This document shows positions 53,911-61,379 of a DNA stretch of 61,423 bases, one piece after another. The notes under the pieces are model-generated. The model was not told where the DNA came from. It was given only the letters and a program-made list of their open reading frames with translations, and did no database searches. Location of the stretch: NCBI GenBank assembly GCA_021272165.1, contig JAJSLK010000071.1, positions 1 to 61,423 of the forward strand, written 5' to 3'. Numbering within the stretch: the stretch's first letter is position 1; every line of letters starts with the position of its first letter. The position numbers and the translations under genes were made by a program. Source of the DNA: Methylacidiphilales bacterium (GTDB lineage: Bacteria > Verrucomicrobiota > Verrucomicrobiia > Methylacidiphilales > UBA1321).

Positions 53911-54366
53911 ATGAAAGCTGATCAACTTAAAGTGTTTCAGGACATCACGCTGGCCTACTTCGCGAAGATGTTGCCGCAGGAAAAACCGCCGGTCTTGCAG
54001 GAGGCCTTCCTGCAATTTGATGCGCCCTTGTTGAAGGACTATACCAGCGCGGTTTATATCAGTGGCGCCTACGACGGCTGTCTCTACATCACGACGACGA
54101 CCGGTGTGCTCGATGCGCTGCTGGTGCAGCAGGGCGAACCGATACTGAGCGACGTGACGCGGCTCGATATGTGCCGGGAGCTTTCCAACGTGCTGGCCGG
54201 CAACGCGAGCCATGCCTTCGGCGCGGACTGGACGATATCAGTGCCGGAAACGGTTACAGCCGACAAGGTTTTCTCCCTTCGACTTCCCTCCTCGACATTT
54301 GTCATGCCGATTCTCTGGAAAGAGATGGAATCCTTCCTGGTTGTCGGCCTGCAAGCCAAGGAATAA
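53911..54366 (+). CDS. CheX-like phosphatase-type protein
   Basis: 151 residues of alpha/beta pattern with the duplicated CheC/CheX core: YISGAYDGCLYITTTTGVLDALL, then DVTRLDMCRELSNVLAGNASHAF, in which E..N is the phosphatase helix of the CheC/CheX/FliY group. Such proteins dephosphorylate CheY~P. An upstream GTG (53872) would overlap the preceding gene by 28 bases and is possible; the ATG at 53911 is used. No strong ribosome site. Confidence 0.72.
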   Translation: MKADQLKVFQDITLAYFAKMLPQEKPPVLQEAFLQFDAPLLKDYTSAVYISGAYDGCLYITTTTGVLDALLVQQGEPILSDVTRLDMCRELSNVLAGNASHAFGADWTISVPETVTADKVFSLRLPSSTFVMPILWKEMESFLVVGLQAKE

Positions 54367-54379
54367 CGCTGATTTAGCC

Positions 54380-55027
54380 ATGAACAACACGAAGATCTTT
54401 CAAAACACCTGGACCCTGCAGCAACTGCCGGCGACCATGAAACTCACCAACTGGGAGTGGCGTTTCCTGCTTGCGTCGGACGGCAAAACGTCGGTGGATC
54501 AGATCCAGCGGCGTCTCGGCCTGAACGAAAAAGAGCGCGACTACATCCTTGTCCGGCTTTGCGCGAGCAACCTGCTGATGGAAAAGACCATCTCGCTGGA
54601 GGAATATGCCCAGACGACGGTCGACCTTTCTGCGCCACAGTCGGCGCCGCAGACTTTTTCCGAGTATCTCCAGTCCACTGAAACCGCCGAATCCGCCCCG
54701 GGAAAAACTATGCCTTCCTTCAGCCCGCTGCAAAAACCGACCGTCAACACGCCCAACGTCCGCGCCATGAGCCTGCAATCGGTCATCCAATTCATCCTGA
54801 ACCAGAACTCCGATCCGACGGCGGGGCACCTGGCCACCTATCAGGTCTTCATGGGCATCGACACGCAACTGCTCAAAAAGAATGGCATCACCTCGCTCCG
54901 GTTCCAGGACGATCGCTTCATCACCGATACCGAATTGCAAACGGCCATTGCCGACAATATCAAGAAGGTGTTGAAAGTGGCCTGCCCGGAAGAGGTCTAT
55001 TTCAATCCGGCGACGACAAAGAAATAA
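54380..55027 (+). CDS. Unknown protein closing the chemosensory-like operon
   Basis: 215 residues. The N-terminal third (WEWRFLLASDGKTSVDQIQRRLGLNEKERDYILVRL) reads like a winged-helix module, and a Pro/Ser linker at about 95-125 follows. A helical C-terminal part starts SLQSVIQFILNQNSDPTAGHLATYQVF and ends in beta-like segments. I know no family for it. It is placed 13 bases after the CheX-like gene, so it is most likely the operon's dedicated output or scaffold. Its end lies 10 bases from the tRNA gene. Confidence 0.65.
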   Translation: MNNTKIFQNTWTLQQLPATMKLTNWEWRFLLASDGKTSVDQIQRRLGLNEKERDYILVRLCASNLLMEKTISLEEYAQTTVDLSAPQSAPQTFSEYLQSTETAESAPGKTMPSFSPLQKPTVNTPNVRAMSLQSVIQFILNQNSDPTAGHLATYQVFMGIDTQLLKKNGITSLRFQDDRFITDTELQTAIADNIKKVLKVACPEEVYFNPATTKK

Positions 55028-55036
55028 GAAGCGACG

Positions 55037-55109
55037 TGGAGCCTAGGGGATTCGAACCCCTGACCTCCTCAATGCCATTGAGGCGCTCTACCAACTGAGC
55101 TAAGACCCC
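55037..55109 (-). tRNA. tRNA-Ala (GGC)
   Basis: On the minus strand the acceptor GGGGTCT pairs with AGGCTCC and includes the Ala identity pair G3:U70. D arm, anticodon stem CCTCA/TGAGG with loop ATGGCAT (anticodon GGC), and T arm GGGGTTCGAATCCCC are all complete. The discriminator is A and CCA is not encoded. The integrase gene lies 120 bases beyond its 5' end. Confidence 0.96.
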
Positions 55110-55230
55110 TTGCCGCTGTCATTCAACGACTTAGACGAAGTATCGACCATATCAAATGTAGGCTTGTAACCCGAATGTGTAACCTGTATGTTAAGAGCAC
55201 GTTGGAGAACGTCAGTAACAGAAAGGTTAT

Positions 55231-56325
55231 ATGGGAAAAAGCACATCATTGGAAAAAGTCGGCGAATGCCTTTATCGGAATACGTCGAGTGGGTCATATT
55301 ACGCTTTGCTTAAACTGAGAGGCAAGCAGATAAAACGAAAGTTGGATGCTCACGATCTGATCGAGGCCAAGCGCAAGCTCCGGGACTTCAAAGACGAGCA
55401 GGAGCGCATCGACCCTGGCGCGGGTCAGATCACCGTAGGCGCATTGTGTGACCGCCTGATCGCCGCCACTGCCCGCCAGTCCGAAAAGACTAAGGAGCGG
55501 AAGACGCTCATCACCGAGCGCATCAAGGCCGAGTGGGAAAGCGTACCGGCCCGCAAGGTGAAAAAGTCCGAGGTGATGGTCTGGCTGGCCAAGTTTGCTT
55601 TTGGGGCAGCATCTTACAACCTTCACTTGCTCCTGATCCGCGAGGTGTTCCAGTTGGCGGTCGATGACAAGCTGATCGCGTCGAATCCAACGACAGGCAT
55701 CGAGAAAAAGAGACTCGGCAAGCCGATCAAGCAAACGCCGACGATGGAGCAATTCCAAGCCATCGTTAAAGACATCCGCACTCAGCCGTTTTCGGATACC
55801 CGAGACGAGTCTGCCGATCTGGTCGAGTTTTACGGTCTGGCCGGTCTGGGACGCGCGGAGGCGCGGTCACTGACATGGGGAGATGTGAATTTCAAAGACA
55901 GCCAGATCATCACCTTCCGGCATAAGACCATCTCAGGCTTTTTCGTGCCGATCTTTCCGCAGGTGCGCCCGCTTCTGGAAAAGCGTTATGCGCTGGCCCA
56001 GATCGTCAACGGAGGCAAGGCACCGTCACCAACGACCAAGGTGTTCACGGTCGATGACCCGAAAAAAGCTATCGCCGGATCGTGCTCTAGGCTCAATCTT
56101 CCAAGTTTTTCGAGCCGGTCATTCCGGAGGACTTTCATAACGACCGCCATTGAACGCGGCGTCGATGTCAAGGTCATCGCCATGTGGCAGGGGCATAAGG
56201 ATGGTGGCAAATTGATCTTATCGACGTACTCACACGTTCGGCCCGTTCACAGTGACCAGATGGCCAAGTTGATGACGATGGAGAGACCCGCCAACGTCAT
56301 CGAGATGCAGCAGGGGGCAGCATGA
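55231..56325 (+). CDS. int: Tyrosine recombinase (phage-type integrase)
   Basis: 364 residues. N-terminal AP2-like/arm-binding part with GSYYALLKLRGKQIKRKL, then a SAM-like core-binding domain (about 75-160). Catalytic domain: Arg I in LAGLGRAEARSLTW (about 210), Lys beta hairpin IITFRHKT, Arg II in SFRRTFITTAIERG (about 300), the later His in WQGHKDGG and the nucleophile Tyr in LSTYSHV (about 336). The usual HxxR box reads RSFR, so the box II His is replaced, as tolerated in some family members. It precedes an element-type gene set and sits beside tRNA-Ala. Confidence 0.93.
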   Translation: MGKSTSLEKVGECLYRNTSSGSYYALLKLRGKQIKRKLDAHDLIEAKRKLRDFKDEQERIDPGAGQITVGALCDRLIAATARQSEKTKERKTLITERIKAEWESVPARKVKKSEVMVWLAKFAFGAASYNLHLLLIREVFQLAVDDKLIASNPTTGIEKKRLGKPIKQTPTMEQFQAIVKDIRTQPFSDTRDESADLVEFYGLAGLGRAEARSLTWGDVNFKDSQIITFRHKTISGFFVPIFPQVRPLLEKRYALAQIVNGGKAPSPTTKVFTVDDPKKAIAGSCSRLNLPSFSSRSFRRTFITTAIERGVDVKVIAMWQGHKDGGKLILSTYSHVRPVHSDQMAKLMTMERPANVIEMQQGAA

Positions 56326-56945
56326 GCGAGACAATAGGAGAGCGTTTAAGCGGGGCAGGAAGTCCCGAACGCGCCATGAGGATGGCTTGGCTTGGGAAGG
56401 ATCATTCCCCGCTGGTCGAGTCGGCCATGAGTTGCCTGACAAAACTGTCCGACTGTCCGCTCGCCGATCCAGAATCTCTATCGGCTCGACGCCGATTGTG
56501 CGAGCAGCTTGGCGAAATAACGGTGAGGCTCTGGAACTCCAAAGGTAGTGAGATCGAGCAACTGGCCAATATAAAAAAGAAAGGCCCCAACTCATTGACA
56601 GATTGGCTTCGCGCATTGGAGTACACCCATGCGGCGAACGTCAAAATCGAGATTTATCAGAGCCGGGTTGCCGACGAGGAAGCACCTCTTGTCCGTGCTA
56701 AGGAAATGCAGCGGCTTGCCCCGGAGAGCAAGAGGATTTTTGCCGCCAAGATCAAAGCCCTCGAAAGCAAAATTGATCGCTCCGTAAAACATGGCGAGCG
56801 AAACAATCCAGTCACGAGGCTGGAAATTGAAAAGGCCATCGGGACCAAACGAGAAAAGCGGTCCGTGGACTACATCGTGAAGGTTCTCCGCTCATTAGGT
56901 TATGAGATCATCACGACCGGGAAGCGTGGCAGGCCGCGCAATTAA
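56322..56945 (+). CDS. Element protein of unknown function
   Basis: 207 residues, mostly helical and charged; C terminus ends GYEIITTGKRGRPRN, a basic tail that suggests DNA binding. It overlaps the integrase stop by 4 bases (ATGA), so it is co-expressed with it. No family recognised. Possibly a recombination accessory protein, by position only. Confidence 0.6.
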   Translation: MSETIGERLSGAGSPERAMRMAWLGKDHSPLVESAMSCLTKLSDCPLADPESLSARRRLCEQLGEITVRLWNSKGSEIEQLANIKKKGPNSLTDWLRALEYTHAANVKIEIYQSRVADEEAPLVRAKEMQRLAPESKRIFAAKIKALESKIDRSVKHGERNNPVTRLEIEKAIGTKREKRSVDYIVKVLRSLGYEIITTGKRGRPRN

Positions 56946-57013
56946 TTCCCGCACAAAATAACGCCGCTGCCGTGCACCATTTAGGGCGCGGATAGGAGTA
57001 TTCCAGATGCTCA

Positions 57014-57229
57014 ATGAAACCATTGGCATCTGTCAGTGACGGGCACGGAGCGGAAGAATCGCTGCCGCGCATCGGCTACAAAATCAAAGAGGCTGCGCAA
57101 ATCTGTGGCGTGTCTCCGATCACGATCCGCCGGGCAATTGATCGTGGATTGCTCAAACCCTGCCGCGCGTTCCGGCATCCGCTAATCCCCCGCGATCAAC
57201 TCGAAAAGATGATTGGAGGCCAAGGGTGA
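57014..57229 (+). CDS. Excisionase-like helix-turn-helix protein
   Basis: 71 residues with an HTH_17/MerR-like DNA-binding motif: RIGYKIKEAAQICGVSPITIRRAIDRGLLKPCRAFRHPLIPRDQLEKMI (in parts). The pattern is that of small excisionases and recombination directionality factors. It precedes a GTG that overlaps its stop, so the next small gene is coupled. Confidence 0.8.
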   Translation: MKPLASVSDGHGAEESLPRIGYKIKEAAQICGVSPITIRRAIDRGLLKPCRAFRHPLIPRDQLEKMIGGQG

Positions 57230-57393
57230 ACCGCAATCCGATGGCTTCCCGGCGACGGGAGAAATTATCCTCGAAGGCTCAGCGTTTAGCGTTGCTGCGG
57301 GGTCGGCGTCACGCTGCGGCGATTGACGGCGACCATGCCGAGGCGCGAGAACTGGATGAAGAAATTCTCCGTGCGGAAAGGGGCTCGCGATGA
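57226..57393 (+). CDS. 55-residue coupled small protein
   Basis: GTG start overlapping the excisionase stop (GTGA) and stop overlapping the primase-like start (ATGA), with GGAGG 8 bases before the start codon. The product is basic and helical (RRREKLSSKAQRLALLRGRR, then EARELDEEILRAERGSR) and may bind DNA. It has no family that I know. Exact coupling on both sides makes chance unlikely. Confidence 0.65.
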   Translation: MNRNPMASRRREKLSSKAQRLALLRGRRHAAAIDGDHAEARELDEEILRAERGSR

Positions 57394-58760
57394 GTTTTGT
57401 TGATCTGACGCCCGAAGCGCTTAAAGCCCGCAATCGGGCGGGAATGCCGCTGGAAGCGGCGAATGGAACCGCGCCGCCGAACGACCTTACCCTTCTGTCA
57501 TTTCAGGGTAGGACGGCGGACTTGGTATGGACAAAGAGCGAGCACGAAGTGCTTGTCCGGTTTCTGCACAACGGGAACGGCGATCATCAATTTGTCATGG
57601 CCTTGCGGAAGGAAGGCCGTGGGCACTTTTTCAAATCTCGGAAGATCACCGTGGATCGAGCAATATCATGGGCGTGGCGCACGATCACCGACGACGTTGC
57701 GCCTGATAAGCGGACTACTTTCGTTCCCTACAGCCAAAACCCGGAGGGACAATCACGATGGGGATGTCTCGACTTCGATGCGCACGACGGCGATTACGTG
57801 CGTGCGCAACGTCTTGCTTTCGATGCCTGGCAGTTCTTACTTAACAGTGATTTGACCGTTATCATCGAGGCCACCGGCGGAGGCTGGCATTTGTGGTGCA
57901 TTGCAAAAGAGTTTCGATCCGTGCGCGATTGGACGCTTTTTCTTCGAGGTGTGGCCAAGGCAATTGTAGTCACGGTGAAGCCCGGAATCTGTGAAGTATT
58001 TCCAGATGATACCGGCGCACAGCACGGCAAGGGCGTTCGTGCTCCTGGTAGCTGGAATCCCAACACGGACAGCCTCAACTTGATCTTCTGGGAGAACACG
58101 TCACCGCTTCTAAAAAACCTTCGCTCGCCTATTGGGGAAGTGAAGAAATCTTCAGAGGAGCACTTCCCCGATAAAGAAAGTAATATCTATGGGGAAGTAG
58201 TTCCCCAGTACCCGGCATGGGATCGAGGTTGGAAAGACTCCTTTCGCATAACCGGGAAATCCACCCGCCATCAGCAGTTGCTTGGACTGGTAGGCGAGAT
58301 ATTTCACCAAGTCGGCTACAGTGTGGCCGTCGAGATCATCGAAGCGCACTACCGCGAGGCGAGGGTTCCAATGCGGGCAAGCCAGCAAGAACACTCCGTA
58401 GAGTTCACGGCCATGTGGAAGGGCTTACACGGTATTTGGCTTGGTGAACTCAATCAAACAGAGCGTGCAAAATTCGATCACCTCAAAAGCGACAATGAAC
58501 GAGACGGCTTTAGAATTATCAGAAGTTTCCAGCGAAAAGCCATTGACGGCGGCACACGCGATTTCCCCATTGCACGGAATAATTTTGCCATGCGGCTTGG
58601 AGTCACACCCAAGGGTGGCGGGTGGATTCGGGACAGGCTGATTGCTGCGGGCGTGGTAGAACGCACGGCGCATTACGTCCAATACCGCGCGGCGGCACGT
58701 TACCGCTGGCTCTTGATCGACCCCGTAGAAGTTCCCGGCGAAGGGAGAGGTCATGAGTGA
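57390..58760 (+). CDS. Primase-polymerase-like (AEP) element replication protein
   Basis: 456 residues. An archaeo-eukaryotic primase-like core is visible: the metal site WGCLDFDAHDGD (about 125), IIEATGGGWHLWCI (about 165, the GxxHxW-type nucleotide site) and CEVFPDDTGAQHGKGVRAPGSW (about 210). The second half (about 290-420) looks like a winged-helix/helical extension and no helicase Walker motif is present. Such PrimPol proteins serve as replication initiators of plasmids and integrated elements. It overlaps the next gene by 8 bases. The biochemical role is inferred from motifs. Confidence 0.75.
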   Translation: MSFVDLTPEALKARNRAGMPLEAANGTAPPNDLTLLSFQGRTADLVWTKSEHEVLVRFLHNGNGDHQFVMALRKEGRGHFFKSRKITVDRAISWAWRTITDDVAPDKRTTFVPYSQNPEGQSRWGCLDFDAHDGDYVRAQRLAFDAWQFLLNSDLTVIIEATGGGWHLWCIAKEFRSVRDWTLFLRGVAKAIVVTVKPGICEVFPDDTGAQHGKGVRAPGSWNPNTDSLNLIFWENTSPLLKNLRSPIGEVKKSSEEHFPDKESNIYGEVVPQYPAWDRGWKDSFRITGKSTRHQQLLGLVGEIFHQVGYSVAVEIIEAHYREARVPMRASQQEHSVEFTAMWKGLHGIWLGELNQTERAKFDHLKSDNERDGFRIIRSFQRKAIDGGTRDFPIARNNFAMRLGVTPKGGGWIRDRLIAAGVVERTAHYVQYRAAARYRWLLIDPVEVPGEGRGHE

Positions 58761-59151
58761 GCGGTTGTTATGCTACAAAGAAGCTGCTTCAGAGTACGGA
58801 GTTCACTATTGCACGATTAAGAAATGGGTGCGTGATGGCAAAGTAAAGACGGAAGTTTTGCCGAGCGGAAGAAAGCTTGTTCACGCACCCAAATGCACCC
58901 CTATAGAGGATGAAACGGATAAGGCGCGGCGCTACGATGAAGACATGCACACCTGCGTATTTCTCAACGCTACTCGGTTGGCGCGTCGTCTCGACGTTGC
59001 TCCCGCAACGCTGGCCAGATTTATCAGTCGAGGCAAGGTCACACACGATGCCGTTGATGTTGCGGGGCATCCCCTTTTTGCTTTGCACCGTTTGCCTGAA
59101 ATCGAGGTCGCCATAAAAAGTTGCCGCAAACCCGGAGAAATTCTCTCGTGA
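58753..59151 (+). CDS. Protein with two helix-turn-helix motifs
   Basis: 132 residues with two excisionase/MerR-like units in tandem: YKEAASEYGVHYCTIKKWVRDGKVKTEVLP (residues 7-36, in parts) and LARRLDVAPATLARFISRGKVTHDAV (about 72-98, in parts). It overlaps the primase gene end by 8 bases. It may regulate the element or act as a second directionality factor. No enzyme motif. Confidence 0.72.
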   Translation: MSERLLCYKEAASEYGVHYCTIKKWVRDGKVKTEVLPSGRKLVHAPKCTPIEDETDKARRYDEDMHTCVFLNATRLARRLDVAPATLARFISRGKVTHDAVDVAGHPLFALHRLPEIEVAIKSCRKPGEILS

Positions 59152-59197
59152 GCCGCGCCGCCAACATCCGGCGCGAGCGGCATGTAAAAGTTATTTT

Positions 59198-59698
59198 ATG
59201 AAAAATCAAAACGAAACACTTTGCGAATACTTGGATCGTCTCTGGAATGAGCGCGGCGAAGCCGCTTCCCGCGATGCCATCAATGCGTACAAATCTCGCA
59301 CCGGCAAAAGGGGAATGCTGTCCATCCAAGATCAAATTAGCGCCTTGGAGACGGCTCCTGCCTCCGTGCCCCGTCCGGCTTCACTTGTAGCGCAACCAAC
59401 TGTTGCCGCTCCTGTCGCAAGCGTGTCGTCAACGGCAGCAAGCGCCAGTCAGCCGGAGCTTCACGGACAAGATCGCGTCCGGGCATCGATCCGAGCCGGA
59501 TTTGCCAAAGCGCGTTCCGGTACGAGCGACAACCTTCCAAGAACCAACTTTGCCGCGACGAAATCGGAGGCCCAGCAAACGACCGATGCCAAGCCGGAGA
59601 TATTCGGAAAGGCTCGCTTGCAAGCCGGTATCCGTTCGCAGTTGGAAAAGCAGAAACGGGACGGGAGCTTGCCACGCGTTGCTTTGTCAGCCGTCTAA
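59198..59698 (+). CDS. Element protein with a duplicated Ile-Arg motif
   Basis: 166 residues. Helical N terminus (LCEYLDRLWNERGEAASRDAINAYK), an Ala/Ser/Pro linker and two copies of a short helix: HGQDRVRASIRAGFAKA (about 87) and FGKARLQAGIRSQLEKQ (about 130). The two helices share the G-x(2)-R-x(2)-A-x-IR pattern. Function unknown. Confidence 0.6.
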   Translation: MKNQNETLCEYLDRLWNERGEAASRDAINAYKSRTGKRGMLSIQDQISALETAPASVPRPASLVAQPTVAAPVASVSSTAASASQPELHGQDRVRASIRAGFAKARSGTSDNLPRTNFAATKSEAQQTTDAKPEIFGKARLQAGIRSQLEKQKRDGSLPRVALSAV

Positions 59699-59726
59699 AC
59701 CAGTCAAATAAAAAAGGGGAATCATC

Positions 59727-60194
59727 ATGTTTGAACTACGAGAAAATGAAGTGTTAGAGCAAAGCTGGGCAAACAAGCGTGACCATCTCATTAAGAATTC
59801 ACCGACTTTGCTGGAACGTGTGAATCGCGTTTTCGCTAAAAAGAGTCAGGCTGCGCTAACGCTTCAGGAAGCGGAGCGCGAAGAGGCGGAAGTTCTGGAA
59901 CATCAGCGCCGCTTCAATCAGTTGGTATCGGAACGTGACTCAATCTCCGCGCGTTTGCAGAAGGCGGAGAAGTATGCGGAGAGCTTGAACAACGGAATCA
60001 AGGGTTGGCAGCAGACGGTGCTTGATAATCTTTTCGAGTTTGGCGCTCATGCTCTCGACCAGTCGGCGCACGCGGCTATCCAGATCGCCCTATTAAGGGC
60101 GCGGCTTGAAGTTCTCCCTGTCGCCATAAAGGAATTGAAGGCAAGGCAAGCCATCGTAAAAGGGGAGATCACTGCCTTGGAGAAAGCCCTTTAA
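59727..60194 (+). CDS. Coiled-coil element protein
   Basis: 155 residues, nearly all helical with coiled-coil heptads at about 40-80 and 130-155 (LQEAEREEAEVLEHQRRFNQLV, in parts). AAAAGGGGAATCATC precedes the ATG. A role as scaffold or minor structural protein is possible; nothing identifies a family. Confidence 0.65.
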   Translation: MFELRENEVLEQSWANKRDHLIKNSPTLLERVNRVFAKKSQAALTLQEAEREEAEVLEHQRRFNQLVSERDSISARLQKAEKYAESLNNGIKGWQQTVLDNLFEFGAHALDQSAHAAIQIALLRARLEVLPVAIKELKARQAIVKGEITALEKAL

Positions 60195-60200
60195 GAATTT

Positions 60201-60222
60201 TGCCGTAAGGCGATACGGCAAG
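60201..60222 (+). terminator. Hairpin after the coiled-coil gene
   Basis: TTGCCGT (60201-60207) pairs with ACGGCAA (60216-60222) around an 8-base loop, 6 bases after the stop codon. No T-run follows. The 250 bases from here to the next start hold no convincing gene; a 65-codon ORF at 60239-60436 has no ribosome site. Confidence 0.45.
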
Positions 60223-60444
60223 GCGTCTAGGTGCCGAGATGAATTTTTTCCGCGATCCGGCGCGGTCGGTGCCACCGGAAATCTTTCATGCCAATCCAAC
60301 GGCCAAGCCCACACAAAAAGTAGGGAACCTTCTAAATTTGCCAGCTTTGCCCAGGTTCCGTGCAGACCTTGGTCTTTCGCTGAATGCTCGAAAAAACAGG
60401 TTTACACACACACCTATCATTTTTTTCACGATTTGAGAGGTAAA

Positions 60445-60828
60445 ATGGTCGAAAAAGCTTCACTGCCAACTGTGCCAAGTTGGCAGACAGATTCGCGAAA
60501 TGCCAATAGCTGGGTTTTTATAGCGAAAATGAAAATTATCCCTTCAAAGGGAAAAAAGGCCGTCCGTAACAAAATGAAAAATCACCGTCGGAAGTGTGGC
60601 CGGCTCAAAAGGCCGGAACCTGCGCCACTACACGAAACCATGGAAGATTCTTTCCCGGAAAATGATGCCCTCGAATCCTGTCACCCCTTAGCACGCGGTA
60701 CGACATTCGGCGGGATACGCAAGGCGGCAGCACGCGCCAATGGTTCCACGATGCCCCAGGGCGATGAGAACGCGGGTTCAGCCTTGGCCACCAAGCGCAC
60801 TGCTTTTATGCGAATCAGCCCGGTATAA
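60445..60828 (+). CDS. Doubtful hypothetical protein
   Basis: A 127-codon frame with GAGAGG before the ATG. The first half is Lys/Arg-rich (MKIIPSKGKKAVRNKMKNHRRKCG, in parts) and the rest is low in hydrophobic residues. A hairpin (GGCCGG/CCGGCC-like, near 60598-60618) lies inside it. No family resemblance, so it may be non-coding. Confidence 0.3.
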   Translation: MVEKASLPTVPSWQTDSRNANSWVFIAKMKIIPSKGKKAVRNKMKNHRRKCGRLKRPEPAPLHETMEDSFPENDALESCHPLARGTTFGGIRKAAARANGSTMPQGDENAGSALATKRTAFMRISPV

Positions 60829-60920
60829 AGGACTTACGCTATTGCGTGTTTTTTGTTGCTTTTTTGTCCGTAGTGCCGATATTACTTTATATCCCCCCCG
60901 AGTCTTCGGACAAGGGGTGC

Positions 60921-60960
60921 AAGGCCGCTGAAGCCGAAAGGCCCGGCGGCCTTTGCTTTT
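60921..60960 (+). terminator. Intrinsic terminator-like hairpin
   Basis: AAGGCCGC (60921-60928) pairs with GCGGCCTT (60946-60953), followed by TTGCTTTT. It should end transcription arriving from the left. It lies only 15 bases before the NYN gene start, so that gene would need a promoter inside this stretch or partial read-through. Confidence 0.65.
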
Positions 60961-60967
60961 GCCCTTT

Positions 60968-61300
60968 ATGCCCCTAAGAGCCAACGTCTACGTTGATGGT
61001 TTCAACTTATATTACGGCTGTCTTAAGGGCACGAAATACAAGTGGCTCAATTTCTCAAAACTCTGCCAGTTACTCCTACCTACAAATACCATCGGTAACA
61101 TTAGATACTTCACCGCGCCGGTTGTTCCCCGAGCGAGCGACCCTCAGCAGGGCCAACGCCAGCAGACGTATTTGCGGGCGTTGAAAACGATTCCTAACCT
61201 CTCGATTATCGAGGGCCATTTTTCCGTCAAGAATGTTTGGATGATGAAGGCCGATGGCTCAGGCACGGTCAGGGTGATTAAGCCCATATTTCCCAGATAG
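60968..61300 (+). CDS. NYN-domain (PIN-like) protein, frame ends early
   Basis: 110 residues. RANVYVDGFNLYYGCLKGTKYKW (in parts) is the NYN first acidic motif, and RYFTAPVVPRASDPQQGQRQQTYLRAL continues it. NYN nucleases are normally 170-250 residues, with later acidic residues in a KGSDV-type and a ND-D stretch. Here the frame runs only to VRVIK, then PIFPR and a stop, so the last catalytic acids are missing. The change in composition after about 61285 suggests an insertion or rearrangement at that point rather than a sequencing slip. Confidence 0.75.
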   Translation: MPLRANVYVDGFNLYYGCLKGTKYKWLNFSKLCQLLLPTNTIGNIRYFTAPVVPRASDPQQGQRQQTYLRALKTIPNLSIIEGHFSVKNVWMMKADGSGTVRVIKPIFPR

Positions 61301-61379
61301 TGATTGATGTAGAGAATGAAATCTATATACTAGAAAACGTGATTCTCAGAGGAGAATATAGTAAATAGAAGGTCATGAA

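Noticed and set aside
60239-60436. 65-codon frame in the element
   Set aside because: No ribosome site, and it lies between a hairpin and the next start; no conserved-looking composition.
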